A stretch of 64,000 bases of DNA from JALEFZ01 sp039817415 (GCA_039817415.1 JBCBVV010000014.1:1-64000), one strand, 5' to 3'. Counted from the first letter of the stretch, positions 33,392 to 43,025 are shown. Notes: generated by a model from the letters alone, not told the origin. Translations and numbers: made by a program.

Positions 33392-33507
33392 TTGCTTGTG
33401 CATTAAAAAATGTAGCAGATGTGTGGTGGATAGGTCAATATGGGAAAAGAGGTGGAAAGAATGATGGAAAAAAATTTGTGAGGGTAAATGATGGTTTGAT
33501 CTTACTT

Positions 33508-33539
33508 GGCTATACGTCAATAGGAACATTCGTATATCC
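33508..33539. promoter_or_regulatory. 31-bp dyad 1 upstream of the recombinase, attI-core-like
   Basis: Arms GCTATACGTCAA and a degenerate inverted copy around a 7-bp spacer. Its right half contains AACATTCGTATAT, which differs at one base from the attI core AACATTAGTATAT, in the same orientation. It could be a second insertion or a binding site of the recombinase. Confidence 0.6.
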
Positions 33540-33582
33540 AACTTAAAAACAGCCATTGAAATCGTCAAAAGGGCCTTTTTGC

Positions 33583-33614
33583 GGCTATACGTCAACTCGC
33601 TATTGACGTAAAGC
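33583..33614. promoter_or_regulatory. 31-bp dyad 2 upstream of the recombinase
   Basis: GCTATACGTCAA and TTGACGTAAAGC are inverted arms (one mismatch) around a 7-bp spacer, the size of a tyrosine-recombinase core site. It starts 75 bp from dyad 1. Confidence 0.65.
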
Positions 33615-33670
33615 AAACATTCCTCCAGTTAAAGCCCTAATTATCAGCCAATTCACATATTCAATTTTCA

Positions 33671-33701
33671 GCTATACGTAATGCCTCAATTGACGTATAG
33701 C
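33671..33701. promoter_or_regulatory. 31-bp dyad 3 upstream of the recombinase
   Basis: GCTATACGTAAT and TTGACGTATAGC form inverted arms around a 7-bp spacer. Together with dyads 1 and 2 it sits between the recombinase and the divergent response regulator gene, so it may serve in recombination or as an operator. Confidence 0.65.
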
Positions 33702-33823
33702 AGCAGGATCCCCCCTCTTCACCCCCAATATGTCACATCCCCAACCTTTTCCCCTATCAATTCCTCCTAAATTGTGTGATATTTCCGTGATACTTTTCCC
33801 ATACCTTTACACAAATTCTATCC

Positions 33824-34531
33824 ATGAAGAAAGTCCTGGTAGTAGAAGACGATCAACATCTTGCTCAATTGCTCGAACTCCACCTGAAAGACCTTCAGTG
33901 CGAAGTCGACTGGGCAGCTGATGGCATCGAGGGCTACAAACAGTCCTCCGAAGGCAATTATGACCTGATCATCCTCGATCTGATGCTTCCCGGCATGGAC
34001 GGACTGGAAATCTGCAAAGGCATCCGAGCTCAGGACAACCACACCCCCATCCTCATGCTCACCGCCAAATCTGAAGAAATCGATAAGATCCTCGGTTTGG
34101 AATGTGGCGCAGATGATTACATGACCAAGCCTTTTAGCGTGCGAGAACTGATCGCCCGTGTCAAGGCCATTTTCCGCCGAACCAAAATGAACAAGGAAAG
34201 CCTTTCTAGCAAAAGTGTGGAAGAAAAGGTCTTGAGTTTTGGAGAACTGGAGGTTGATCTGACCAAAAGAAAGGTCAGCATGCATGGCAAACGGATAGAA
34301 TTAACCCCAAAGGAGTTTGATTTACTCGCTTTGATGGCCTCCCATCCGGGAAGAAGCTATAATAGAGAACAGCTACTCAATATCATTTGGGGCTACGAGT
34401 TCACAGGTTATGAGCATACAGTAAATGCCCATATCAACCGACTGAGAGGAAAAATCGAAAAGGGTTTGAGCAAACCTACGTATATTTTAACGACCTGGGG
34501 CGTAGGATACAGGTTTAATGACGATTTGTAA
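33824..34531 (+). CDS. OmpR/PhoB-type response regulator
   Basis: The 235-residue protein has a receiver domain with the acidic pair in VVEDD (residues 8-10), the phospho-acceptor Asp52 in LIILDLMLPGMDG, and the conserved Lys in YMTKPF. The C-terminal winged-helix domain (about 140-232) has ELTPKEFDLLALMASHPGRS and VNAHINRLRGKIE...VGYRFND, typical of the OmpR family. The histidine kinase gene follows 3 bp after the stop, so they form one operon. The recombinase is upstream and divergent. The stimulus is unknown. Confidence 0.93.
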   Translation: MKKVLVVEDDQHLAQLLELHLKDLQCEVDWAADGIEGYKQSSEGNYDLIILDLMLPGMDGLEICKGIRAQDNHTPILMLTAKSEEIDKILGLECGADDYMTKPFSVRELIARVKAIFRRTKMNKESLSSKSVEEKVLSFGELEVDLTKRKVSMHGKRIELTPKEFDLLALMASHPGRSYNREQLLNIIWGYEFTGYEHTVNAHINRLRGKIEKGLSKPTYILTTWGVGYRFNDDL

Positions 34532-34534
34532 GAA

Positions 34535-36013
34535 GTGATGAAATCTTTTTTCCAACAATTCACCAAAAGCCTTTTCTGGCGCATCTCCCTGGTATTTTTA
34601 TTACTCATGGGACTGATCGGGCTGACCTACGTTTTCGTAACGGCCTACACCGCCCAAAAATACTATGCGGAAACGACTCAGCGTCTTAACAAAGATGTGG
34701 CAAGTCATATGCTGCATGAAGTAAAACCCTTCGAAAATGGGGAAGTCAACGAAAAGGCCCTGCATACCATCATGCACTCTATGATGGCCGTTAACCCCTC
34801 CCTTGAAGTATACCTACTCGACAACGAAGGGGAGATCCTTTCCTTTGTGGTCCTGGACAAAAAGGTCAAACTCAAATCCGTTGACCTCGAACCCGTCAAG
34901 GAATTTCTTCATACTGATGGAGGGCAATTGGTGTTGGGAGATGATCCAAGAAATCCCAAGAAAAGTACGGTTTTCTCCGCTACACCCGTTGAGGAAGAAG
35001 GGGAGCAATTAGGCTATGTGTACATGGTACTCGCCTCCGAACAATATGAAAACATCTCCGAAACCGTCTTCAACAGCTACCTGCTGACACTAGGCACAAG
35101 ATTCTTTACCTTGAGTTTGATTGCGGCCTTTATATTGGGTCTGTTGATGATCTGGTTGTTGACCAGAAACTTGAGGAAGGTGATTGACACAGTTAAAGAG
35201 TTCGAAGGGGGAAACCTGGAAGCCAGAATAGAAGTCAATTCTACAGGAGAATTGGCGAATCTATCCCATACCTTCAACCACATGGCCGAAACCATTCTCC
35301 AAAACATCCAAGAACTCAAAAAGGTGGATGAATTGAGAAGGGAATTGATCGCCAATATTTCCCACGACCTACGTACCCCCCTTTCGGTTATCCATGGTTA
35401 TGTGGAAACCCTGACCATGAAGCAGGGACAGTTGACGCAGGAAGAGGAAAGAAAATACCTAGACATTATCTTGAATAGTTCGGAGCACCTCCGCCGTTTG
35501 GTGGCTGATCTCTTCGAATTGTCCAAACTAGAAGCCCGCCAAATCAAGCTCGACAAACAACCATTTGTCTTATCAGAACTGCTGCAGGACGTTTCTGCCA
35601 AGTACGCCATACTCGCCAAGGAGAAGTCCATTAGCATAAAAAGCAACATCATGGCCAGAGAAACGGCTGTGAATGCCGACCTCCGCATGATTGAGCGCGT
35701 GCTGCAAAATCTGATTGACAATGCAATCAAGCATTCGCCAGAGAATAGTCAGATCGTTCTGAACCTCAGCGAAGTCAATGACAAGGTAGAAGTTAGCATC
35801 AAGAATACGGGTGTGGGCATACCTGAAGAAGATCTTCCTAACATCTTTGATCGCTACTACAAAATCGAAAAGTACTACGGCGACAAGAAGGGTACTGGTT
35901 TGGGTTTGGCCATTGTGAAGAATATCCTGGAAATGCACCAGAGTTTGATCCGTGTCAACAGCAAACTGAACGAATACACGACCTTCTATTTCCAGTTGCC
36001 TGTGTATCAATGA
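34535..36013 (+). CDS. Membrane sensor histidine kinase (HAMP-HisKA-HATPase)
   Basis: The 492-residue protein has two membrane helices (about residues 13-35 and 185-207) that flank a periplasmic sensor domain of about 150 residues. A HAMP domain (RNLRKVIDTVKEFEGGNLEA), a HisKA dimerisation domain with ELIANISHDLRTPLSVIHGY (His at about 277) and a HATPase domain follow; N box QNLIDNAIKHSPENS, G1 box NTGVGIPEEDL and G2 box GTGLGLAIVKNI are all visible. It should phosphorylate the regulator encoded directly upstream. Confidence 0.93.
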   Translation: MMKSFFQQFTKSLFWRISLVFLLLMGLIGLTYVFVTAYTAQKYYAETTQRLNKDVASHMLHEVKPFENGEVNEKALHTIMHSMMAVNPSLEVYLLDNEGEILSFVVLDKKVKLKSVDLEPVKEFLHTDGGQLVLGDDPRNPKKSTVFSATPVEEEGEQLGYVYMVLASEQYENISETVFNSYLLTLGTRFFTLSLIAAFILGLLMIWLLTRNLRKVIDTVKEFEGGNLEARIEVNSTGELANLSHTFNHMAETILQNIQELKKVDELRRELIANISHDLRTPLSVIHGYVETLTMKQGQLTQEEERKYLDIILNSSEHLRRLVADLFELSKLEARQIKLDKQPFVLSELLQDVSAKYAILAKEKSISIKSNIMARETAVNADLRMIERVLQNLIDNAIKHSPENSQIVLNLSEVNDKVEVSIKNTGVGIPEEDLPNIFDRYYKIEKYYGDKKGTGLGLAIVKNILEMHQSLIRVNSKLNEYTTFYFQLPVYQ

Positions 36014-36083
36014 TGCCAAAAGGGGATGTATTGCACCGCATTCCCAAATTCATGATATTTAGCTGTACCAAATACAGCCCCAC

Positions 36084-38177
36084 ATGCCTGATCATTCCTA
36101 TCGAGCCCTTGAGTTCGGAGAGAAGAAAGACCCTGCTCATAAACGAAGAAAGAACCACCTGTTAGTCGTTGGTATTGATCAATACCAGCATACCCATAAG
36201 CTTAACAATGCCCGAAGAGATGCAGAGACCTTTCGGGACTTGTTGCTGACGAAGTTCAATTTTGAGGAGAATGGAATCCACCAACTGTACGATGAGGATG
36301 CCACCCGTCCCAATATTCTCAACGCCTTCGATAATCTCTCCAATATTCTCACTGAGGAGGATAACCTGATCATTTACTACTCTGGACATGGGATTTTGTA
36401 CAAGGGATTGGGCTATTGGATTCCTGTTGAGTGTAAAAAAGCCCATTTGGAAGGCATTCCCAATGACCGCATCAACAACTTCCTTCAGCATACCAAAGCG
36501 CACCATATTTACCTGATCATTGACGCCTGTTTTTCAGGCTCCTTTATTACCAGAAATTTTGACCAGACACTTACCCTCATGGAGGCCTATCCTTCAAGGA
36601 GAGTATTAACCTCTGGAAGAAATGAGGTGGTTTCAGATGGACCAAATGGAACCCATTCCCCCTTTTTCTCCTCTGTCAAAACATTCATGGAATACCACCA
36701 TGGTCCCGTCAATGCCATTGAATTGGAAAGCCATGTGATCCAAAATACCCCTCGATCTGCCAAACAGCTTCCACTCGCTTCCTTTATCCAAGGAACAGGA
36801 GACCAGTCTGGCCAACTTGTCCTTTATCCGAAAAATACAGAAGAGCAAGATTGGAATGCGGCTGTTAAAAAGGGGAGTATCGACGCTTTCCAACTGTTTT
36901 TCTCCAAGTATCCCAAGAGCAAACTAGGAGAAGAGACTCTCTGGGGGAAGGCCATTGATTTGAATACCATCAAGGCATATCGCCTCTATCTCAATGCCTT
37001 TCCAAATGGCAAATATGTAGAAGAAGCGCTTGGTAAAATAAGTCAAGACAAGGAAAAACAGGAATTTGAACAGGCGATAAACGATGGGGAAATTACCTTG
37101 AGGAGGTACATTCAAAAATATGGTCCGGATGGTGTATACATAGAGGAAGCGTGGGAAAGGGTGAAAGAATATTCTAAGGCCGAGGAGAAGGAAGCCCCTG
37201 TTGATACCCCAGATACTACCACCCCCGTAAGCCCTGAACCAGACAGGGAGGGAATCAAGGAAAAACCCAAGAAAAGAAGTTGGACTGAGAACAACATCGC
37301 CAACTATATCGCAACGGCCGTATTCACTGGAACCATCATCTTTGGCATTTACAGGGGCATTCAAGAATACCAGAAACAACGCCCGCTTGATCCCAAGGAG
37401 CAAATTGATGAAGAGGTGGCTTCTTGGAAACCCCAAATGGTATTTGTTCCTAGTGGAACCTTCTATAAGGAAACGACAGGAAATGCCATCTATGATCAGC
37501 TATCCTTGAGAGACTCCATTCAAGCCACCCTGGGATTTCCTATAACTGTGAATTCCTTCTACATGGGGGAATCCGAGATAACCTTCACACAGTATGATTA
37601 TTTCTGTGAACAAACAGGACGCATCAAACCCTCTGATAACAACTGGGGAAGAGACAATAGACCTGTGTTCAATGTAAGTTGGCAGGATGCGCAGGACTAT
37701 TGTAGGTGGTTAAGCCAAAAGACGGGGGAAAAGTATAGGCTTCCGACTGAAGCTGAATGGGAATACGCAGCAGGAGGAGGAGAAACGGGAAGGACTACCT
37801 ATTCAGGAGTCGAGCTTAGATTAGAGCTAGATAAATTCGCCAATTTTTGCGATTCCAATTGCCCCATTTTAGGTGTTGACATAAGCTTCAACGATGGCTT
37901 TAGGGTCACAGCTCCAACTAAATCTTACAAGGGAAACAAGCTCAACTTATACGATCTCACGGGCAATGTCTCAGAGTGGTGTCAGGATTTTTATGATGAG
38001 ATTTATCCTAAACAAAAAGACAATCCAACGGGCCCAAAAACCGGTAAATTTCGTGTAACCAGAGGAGGAAGTTGGGCCAGCCTCATAAAGGACTGTAAGG
38101 TAAAAACCAGAAGTTTTACCCTACCCAACTCCAAAGAATCCAGCTTGGGATTCAGAGTTGTGAAGGAAGTTAGGTAG
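36084..38177 (+). CDS. Caspase-like peptidase - transmembrane - SUMF1 fusion protein
   Basis: The 697-residue protein starts with a peptidase C14 (caspase/metacaspase-like) domain (about residues 24-240). The catalytic dyad is visible: His102 in YYSGHGILY and Cys149 in LIIDACFSGSF. A helical or repeat-like region (about 250-350) contains two similar segments (FQLFFSKYPKSKLGEETLW and YRLYLNAFPNGKYVEEALG). A proline-rich linker and one membrane helix (about 405-425) follow. The C-terminal part (about 435-697) is a SUMF1/FGE-like domain ending GGSWASLIKDCKV...LGFRVVK. Caspase-SUMF1 fusions are known in bacteria, with unclear function. It lies 70 bp downstream of the kinase gene and may be in the same operon. 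Confidence 0.88.
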   Translation: MPDHSYRALEFGEKKDPAHKRRKNHLLVVGIDQYQHTHKLNNARRDAETFRDLLLTKFNFEENGIHQLYDEDATRPNILNAFDNLSNILTEEDNLIIYYSGHGILYKGLGYWIPVECKKAHLEGIPNDRINNFLQHTKAHHIYLIIDACFSGSFITRNFDQTLTLMEAYPSRRVLTSGRNEVVSDGPNGTHSPFFSSVKTFMEYHHGPVNAIELESHVIQNTPRSAKQLPLASFIQGTGDQSGQLVLYPKNTEEQDWNAAVKKGSIDAFQLFFSKYPKSKLGEETLWGKAIDLNTIKAYRLYLNAFPNGKYVEEALGKISQDKEKQEFEQAINDGEITLRRYIQKYGPDGVYIEEAWERVKEYSKAEEKEAPVDTPDTTTPVSPEPDREGIKEKPKKRSWTENNIANYIATAVFTGTIIFGIYRGIQEYQKQRPLDPKEQIDEEVASWKPQMVFVPSGTFYKETTGNAIYDQLSLRDSIQATLGFPITVNSFYMGESEITFTQYDYFCEQTGRIKPSDNNWGRDNRPVFNVSWQDAQDYCRWLSQKTGEKYRLPTEAEWEYAAGGGETGRTTYSGVELRLELDKFANFCDSNCPILGVDISFNDGFRVTAPTKSYKGNKLNLYDLTGNVSEWCQDFYDEIYPKQKDNPTGPKTGKFRVTRGGSWASLIKDCKVKTRSFTLPNSKESSLGFRVVKEVR

Positions 38178-38178
38178 C

Positions 38179-39060
38179 CTACTCCACCACCAATACCCTC
38201 GTAGTAGGAAAGTGCAAATTAAAGAAGCCAAATCCCCCTTCAATATTGGAAGGGTAACTCACGGGTTCTCCCAATAAATTGGCAAAGAAACTGCTACCTG
38301 AACGTTCTCTGGCTAATAGGAATTCGTAGTAAGATTTGCTCACATGCGCCAAGGTAACTGCCAGGGTATCGCCTTGCCTCACATTTCTATAGGTCAAGGT
38401 ATCGTAAAAGGTTGGGCCATTCAACAAGGCATCGGTGTAAGTAAAGGTGGGAAGCCCTTCCTGTAGGGAAAGGGGATTGGTGGAAGGCTGCCCTTCGCCC
38501 TGACTGAGGTTATATAGGTTGACCATATAGTAATTCTCTCCTACCAAGTCATCAAATTGCAACTGAAGCTTGAAAGTACTGTCCAAAAAGAAGGTATCAG
38601 CCAGTTCGAATCGCTCCGTTTCAAAGGCATATCCCACCTCCGTAAATTCCGTTGGGGGCAAAACGGTCGCTTGCGAAAAGACTTGTTTGCCAGAAACAGA
38701 ATCAAAAATCGAAAGATTGTATGATTCGTTTAGCGTTAAGGCCTCTCCGACCCTCAAATAAAAGCCACGATCTAACTTAAATAAGGTATCTGGCCCATTC
38801 GGCCCTGTCATGATCACCCTCGCACTGTCCAACAACAAGGCATCCAAAAAGTCCTCATCTAAGCTGTCTCCATCAGTCGGAGTTTCTGTCAAAGCATTAA
38901 AACTTCGACTTAACTGAATCAAAACCGCTTGATCCAGCAACATCTGCGAAGCCACCACAATCTTGGACTCCGCCTGTGGTACATCAATCTCCACTGGATC
39001 GGGGATGCAGGATGTCAGGAGAATAAGGGGAAGACATATGTAAAGGAATAACTTGCTCAT
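38179..39060 (-). CDS. DUF4249 domain lipoprotein
   Basis: The start at 39060 is chosen because a lipoprotein signal follows (MSKLFLYICLPLILLTSCIP, Cys at residue 18); the longer open frame would overlap the upstream receptor gene. The protein of about 293 residues has the DUF4249 pattern: ESKIVVASQMLLDQAVLIQLSRSF near the N-terminus, GFYLRVGEALTLNESYNLSI, and a C-terminal IEGGFGFFNLHFPTTRVLVV. In Bacteroidota such lipoproteins are regularly encoded directly after a TonB-dependent receptor, as here (7 bp gap), and may sit on the receptor at the outer membrane. The ligand is unknown. Confidence 0.87.
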   Translation of the reverse strand: MSKLFLYICLPLILLTSCIPDPVEIDVPQAESKIVVASQMLLDQAVLIQLSRSFNALTETPTDGDSLDEDFLDALLLDSARVIMTGPNGPDTLFKLDRGFYLRVGEALTLNESYNLSIFDSVSGKQVFSQATVLPPTEFTEVGYAFETERFELADTFFLDSTFKLQLQFDDLVGENYYMVNLYNLSQGEGQPSTNPLSLQEGLPTFTYTDALLNGPTFYDTLTYRNVRQGDTLAVTLAHVSKSYYEFLLARERSGSSFFANLLGEPVSYPSNIEGGFGFFNLHFPTTRVLVVE

Positions 39061-39067
39061 AAACAGA

Positions 39068-41386
39068 TTAAAATTCAAAATTCCACGCAACTGATGGCAT
39101 CCTTCCCAGAAAAGAAGGCTGTGTATAAAAATATCCTCGACTTGGATCAAAATTAATATTCACCCGAAAAGGAGTAGGCGCATTGAATAAGTTGTAACAG
39201 CTTAGATGCCATTCCTGCTTGATCCTCTTCGAAGGCTTACTGGCAATGATCAAATTGATATCTACCCTGTTGGCCGGGGTCAATCGAAGAGAATTCCTGC
39301 TCGCATAAATAGGAATGGTTTCAATAGCAGTCAAACTGGGATTAGGCGTCAAATACTGCCCCACCTGAGGCGTAAACCTAGAGCCTGAGAGATAAGAAAA
39401 GACCGAAGAAAAGGAAACCCTATCCGTCAGCTTCAAAATGGCCACTACCGACAGATCATGCCTCCTGTCAAACTTCGCCCAAAAAGGTTGTCCTCCATTC
39501 AATTCCTCAAAGTATCGTTTGGAAAAGGCTAAGGTATAACCAATCCATCCGCTCAGCCTGCCCTCATCTCGCTTCACTAGAATCTCAGCCCCATAAGCTT
39601 CCCCGTCTCCTTGTAGCAATTCATCTTCAAAATTGTTGTTCAAGATCAAATTGGCCCCTTCTCTGTATTCCGTCAGATTAGACATCCGCTTGTAATAGGA
39701 TTCAATGGTCAGCAAGGAATTGATCCGTTCGAAATGGTGGGTATAGGAAGCTGCCACCTGATGAGAGCTTTGCGGTTTGATGTCCGCTGTAACAGGATAC
39801 CAAAGGTCGGTGGGCAAAGCGACTGTTGAGGAGGAAACCAAATGCAAATATTGGCGCATCAAGGCATAACCGAATTTGAAGGAATTCTTGTCGTTCAGGG
39901 TGTAGACCGTTGAAAACCTGGGCTCAGGCGATATATAGACCTTCTCAGGAACAAGGGCCGCACTCACCCGCATACCTCCTGCCAATTTGAGATTTTTAGA
40001 AACCTGCCAATCGTATTGGGCGTAAAGGGCCAGCTCATTGGCGATGATCAGATTGGGATCAGAATCTTGAACCAATTGTGAAATATCTCCCTGCGCCGAA
40101 ATCACATTGGGATTGAAGCGGTGATGGATAAACTGGCCTCCAAATTTTAGGGTCTTCTCAGGATTGATGTAGTAGCCAAAATCACTCTTGAGCCCTATGT
40201 CCTGTACCTCCGAACCGATAAAAATGGAGTTGTTCAGCACATTGCCATTGATATCGTATTTGAAGCGATTGTAAATCAAAGAAGTATTGGAAAAAAGGCG
40301 ATCACTAAACAAGTGATTCCACCTCAAAGTAGAGGTTATGTTCCCCAGCCGAAAGCCAAAACCTATGTCATCTCCCCCAATCACAACGGAATCATTTTCA
40401 GTTGAATCAGCTTCGAAATCAGGCGCATACAAGACATCATCCCCCAAATAAGCAGAGAGAAACAAACGATCCCTTTCCCCCAAACGGACATTGGCCTTGG
40501 CATTCAGGTCATAGAAATAATAGGGTACAGGAATTCCCACCAAGCCCAATACCTGATCGATATAGGTCCTTCTTCCCGATATGCTAAAGGACGCTTTATC
40601 CTTTACAATTGGCCCTTCGACAGTCAACCTAGAAGAAAGCAAACCAATCCCGCCTCGGGCATGAAACTTCTTTAGGTTCCCCTCATTCATATTAATGTCT
40701 AGTACGGAAGATAGGCGACCGCCATACTGGGCAGGAAAGCCCCCCTTGATGATGGTCAAATCTTTTAATGCATCCGGATTGAAGACCGAGAAGAAACCAA
40801 ATAAATGGCTCACATTGTAAACCACGGCTTCGTCAAGTAGGATTAAATTCTGGTCTGGATCCCCTCCTCGAACCAAAATAGAGGTGGAGCCTTCCCCTCC
40901 TTTGGTAACCCCTGGCAACAATTGTATGACTTTCATTACATCCGCCTCCCCTCCTAATGTAGGGACCAACTTTAGATTTTTCATCTGAAGATTGATGGCA
41001 CTCATCTCAGGAGATTTGACCTCATTTGCATAGGCCTGTTTGGAAGCAGAAATTACCACCTCTTCTACTTTGGTCCCTGTAGGTTCGAGCATGAGATCAA
41101 GACGAATACTCCGATTCAATACCACTCGCTGAGAATCACTTCCATAGCCAATAAAGTTGGTCAAGAGTTCGTAATTCCCCTTAGGCAAAGTCAAAGAAAA
41201 GAAGCCATAGTTGTTGGTGTAAACGCCCTTTCTATCAGGCTGTACCATAACCCCAGCCCCCAAAAGTGCCTCCCCCGATTGGGCATCCTTGACATAACCA
41301 CTTATCGTATAGGATTGACCATACAAATGAGGGGACATAAGAAACAACAAGAGGGTAAAAAGGAGAAATCTACATTTTCTCATCAA
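39068..41386 (-). CDS. TonB-dependent receptor with carboxypeptidase-like regulatory domain
   Basis: The 772-residue protein has a signal peptide (about 1-24), an N-terminal CarboxypepD_reg-like domain (YTISGYVKDAQSGEALLGAG, about 26-110), a plug domain with VMKVIQLLPGVTKGGEGSTSILVRGGDPDQNLILLDEAVV (about 150-190) and a C-terminal barrel ending in an aromatic strand (AWNFEF). It imports an unknown ligand across the outer membrane together with TonB. The DUF4249 lipoprotein gene is next in the operon. The start could also be the second Met (MRKCRF). Confidence 0.92.
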   Translation of the reverse strand: MMRKCRFLLFTLLLFLMSPHLYGQSYTISGYVKDAQSGEALLGAGVMVQPDRKGVYTNNYGFFSLTLPKGNYELLTNFIGYGSDSQRVVLNRSIRLDLMLEPTGTKVEEVVISASKQAYANEVKSPEMSAINLQMKNLKLVPTLGGEADVMKVIQLLPGVTKGGEGSTSILVRGGDPDQNLILLDEAVVYNVSHLFGFFSVFNPDALKDLTIIKGGFPAQYGGRLSSVLDINMNEGNLKKFHARGGIGLLSSRLTVEGPIVKDKASFSISGRRTYIDQVLGLVGIPVPYYFYDLNAKANVRLGERDRLFLSAYLGDDVLYAPDFEADSTENDSVVIGGDDIGFGFRLGNITSTLRWNHLFSDRLFSNTSLIYNRFKYDINGNVLNNSIFIGSEVQDIGLKSDFGYYINPEKTLKFGGQFIHHRFNPNVISAQGDISQLVQDSDPNLIIANELALYAQYDWQVSKNLKLAGGMRVSAALVPEKVYISPEPRFSTVYTLNDKNSFKFGYALMRQYLHLVSSSTVALPTDLWYPVTADIKPQSSHQVAASYTHHFERINSLLTIESYYKRMSNLTEYREGANLILNNNFEDELLQGDGEAYGAEILVKRDEGRLSGWIGYTLAFSKRYFEELNGGQPFWAKFDRRHDLSVVAILKLTDRVSFSSVFSYLSGSRFTPQVGQYLTPNPSLTAIETIPIYASRNSLRLTPANRVDINLIIASKPSKRIKQEWHLSCYNLFNAPTPFRVNINFDPSRGYFYTQPSFLGRMPSVAWNFEF

Positions 41387-41588
41387 ACACGAACTTTTGC
41401 CATAGGTATCACGACCAAACTAAGAATTAATCCGTTCATATTAGATGGTAAAATGAGGGTGGGGTTTAACCTTACACAAGGATTAGTCAGCTAGGCCAAA
41501 ACGCTACTTTTTCTTACGAAAACTTATTTCACACTTACAATTATTCAGAATAAGCTGTAATTTAATTGTTGGAACACGCTAGATACCT

Positions 41589-42218
41589 TTGAAAAAAGTA
41601 ATCATCATAGAAGACCACCCTCTTATTGCAGAGGGTTTGGAGGAAATTGTCAATAACATTCCTGAGCTAGTGCTCGTTGGAACTGCCAGCGACGGCAAAG
41701 ACGGCCTGGAAATGATTCGTTCTCAGTCTCCTGCCATTGTATTGACAGATCTGAATATTCCTGAACTAAATGGATTAGAACTGCTCGACATCATCAAACA
41801 TGAGCAGCCAGATTTACAGGTTTTGATTCTCACGATGTACAACAATCCTTCTTTGGTACAAAAAGCTATTGATTTAGGTGCAAGCGGTTTTTTAGTCAAG
41901 GAAGATGGGAAAGAGATCATCCAAACAGCACTCGAGGCGATCATGAGAGGGGGAACCTTCTTCAGCACCAAGATCAAGGCTAGAAAAAAAGCGGAAGTCC
42001 CTGTTTTTCAAGATAATTTCATTCGCCAATTCAGCCTGAGTGGAAGAGAGATTGAAATTTTGGGACTGGTAAGCCAGTCCTTGACCAACAAGGAAATTGC
42101 TGCACAATTGTATATCAGCGAAACCACAGTACAAACGCATCGGAGGAACCTCAAAAGAAAACTTGGTGCTAAACATACAGCAGATCTCGTTAGATTTGCC
42201 CTTGAAAACAAAGCATAA
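41589..42218 (+). CDS. NarL/FixJ-type response regulator
   Basis: The 209-residue protein has a receiver domain with the acidic pair in IIEDHP, the phospho-acceptor Asp54 in IVLTDLNIPELNG and Lys in GFLVKEDG. The LuxR-type helix-turn-helix near the C-terminus (LSGREIEILGLVSQSLTNKEIAAQLYISETTVQTHRRNL, about 148-186) is complete. The start codon is TTG at 41589. The gene is 18 bp upstream of a TPR histidine kinase, which is its likely partner. The 200 bp between it and the divergent receptor gene probably hold both promoters. Confidence 0.92.
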   Translation: MKKVIIIEDHPLIAEGLEEIVNNIPELVLVGTASDGKDGLEMIRSQSPAIVLTDLNIPELNGLELLDIIKHEQPDLQVLILTMYNNPSLVQKAIDLGASGFLVKEDGKEIIQTALEAIMRGGTFFSTKIKARKKAEVPVFQDNFIRQFSLSGREIEILGLVSQSLTNKEIAAQLYISETTVQTHRRNLKRKLGAKHTADLVRFALENKA

Positions 42219-42236
42219 CACACAAAGACATTAACC

Positions 42237-43025
42237 ATGCCTAAGCTATTCCTAAAACAAATTCCTTCCCTTATCCTTGTGCTCTGCATGGTACAAACCA
42301 CCCTCTTTGCCCAACAAACACGCCCAAGGCCTCCGAGATTAAATGCAGAAGAAGTTCAGCAGCAAGTAGCAGCTTTTAAGGATTCTGTCGCCAAGGCTCC
42401 TACCCAGGCAGAAAAGGCAAAATGGCTTAGCAGATTGGCCTCCATGGAAACTTCCTATAAGCTTCCCGAAAGATTTGAGCACCACGAGGAAGCCATCAAA
42501 CTGGCAACCGAATCAGGAGATACACCAACCATTCTAGATAGCTACATCAAGGCAAGTATGTCCTACAGACGTGAAGGAGACCAAGACAAAACATTCAGCC
42601 TTCTCAAAGAGGGACTTTCTATAGCCGAAAAAGCCAAACCCTCCCAACAAAAAGGAGTTTACATGAGCGTGCTAGCCTCCCAATACAGGGACCAAGGCAT
42701 GTTCGACAAGGCCCTTACCTATTACCAAAAAGCCTTGTCTGTACAAGAGGTTCTGCCTGAAAATGAGTTGAAGGCAGGAATGGCCAATTATGACATCGGC
42801 AACCTCTACATGCGTATGCAAGACCCATCTTCGGCACTCGATTACTTCATGGATGCTTTAGGCGAATGGGAAATTGCCAAGGAAGATCAATGGATAGCTA
42901 GAGCATGGCGTTCTATTGGAGCCGCCTATAGGAGAATGGGCATGCCCGAAGAAGCCGAAGCGGCAAATAAAAAATTCGAAGCCCTTCAAAAAAAAAATCC
43001 CTCCAACCCAGTTCGGAGGAACTAA
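42237..43025 (+). CDS. TPR sensor kinase, N-terminal part (frame interrupted at an A10 tract)
   Basis: The 262-residue reading frame has a signal peptide (ending TTLFAQQ) and several tetratricopeptide repeats: SYKLPERFEHHEEAIKLATESG, QQKGVYMSVLASQYRDQGMFDKALTYYQKAL, AGMANYDIGNLYMRMQDPSSALDYFMDAL and ARAWRSIGAAYRRMGMPEEAEAANKKFEAL. It ends at 43025 shortly after a run of ten A (42988-42997). In the -1 frame the reading continues from this run without a stop into the kinase frame below, and the TPR pattern goes on. Both frames therefore belong to one gene of about 640 codons. Whether the shift is a mutation, a phase switch, programmed slippage or an assembly error cannot be told. Confidence 0.85.
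   Translation: MPKLFLKQIPSLILVLCMVQTTLFAQQTRPRPPRLNAEEVQQQVAAFKDSVAKAPTQAEKAKWLSRLASMETSYKLPERFEHHEEAIKLATESGDTPTILDSYIKASMSYRREGDQDKTFSLLKEGLSIAEKAKPSQQKGVYMSVLASQYRDQGMFDKALTYYQKALSVQEVLPENELKAGMANYDIGNLYMRMQDPSSALDYFMDALGEWEIAKEDQWIARAWRSIGAAYRRMGMPEEAEAANKKFEALQKKNPSNPVRRN

Noticed and set aside
33392..33616. N-terminal extension of the recombinase frame up to 33616
   Set aside because: The added 75 residues are low-complexity, and the frame would run through dyad 2; the domain starts at MKIFIQKIEW (33391).
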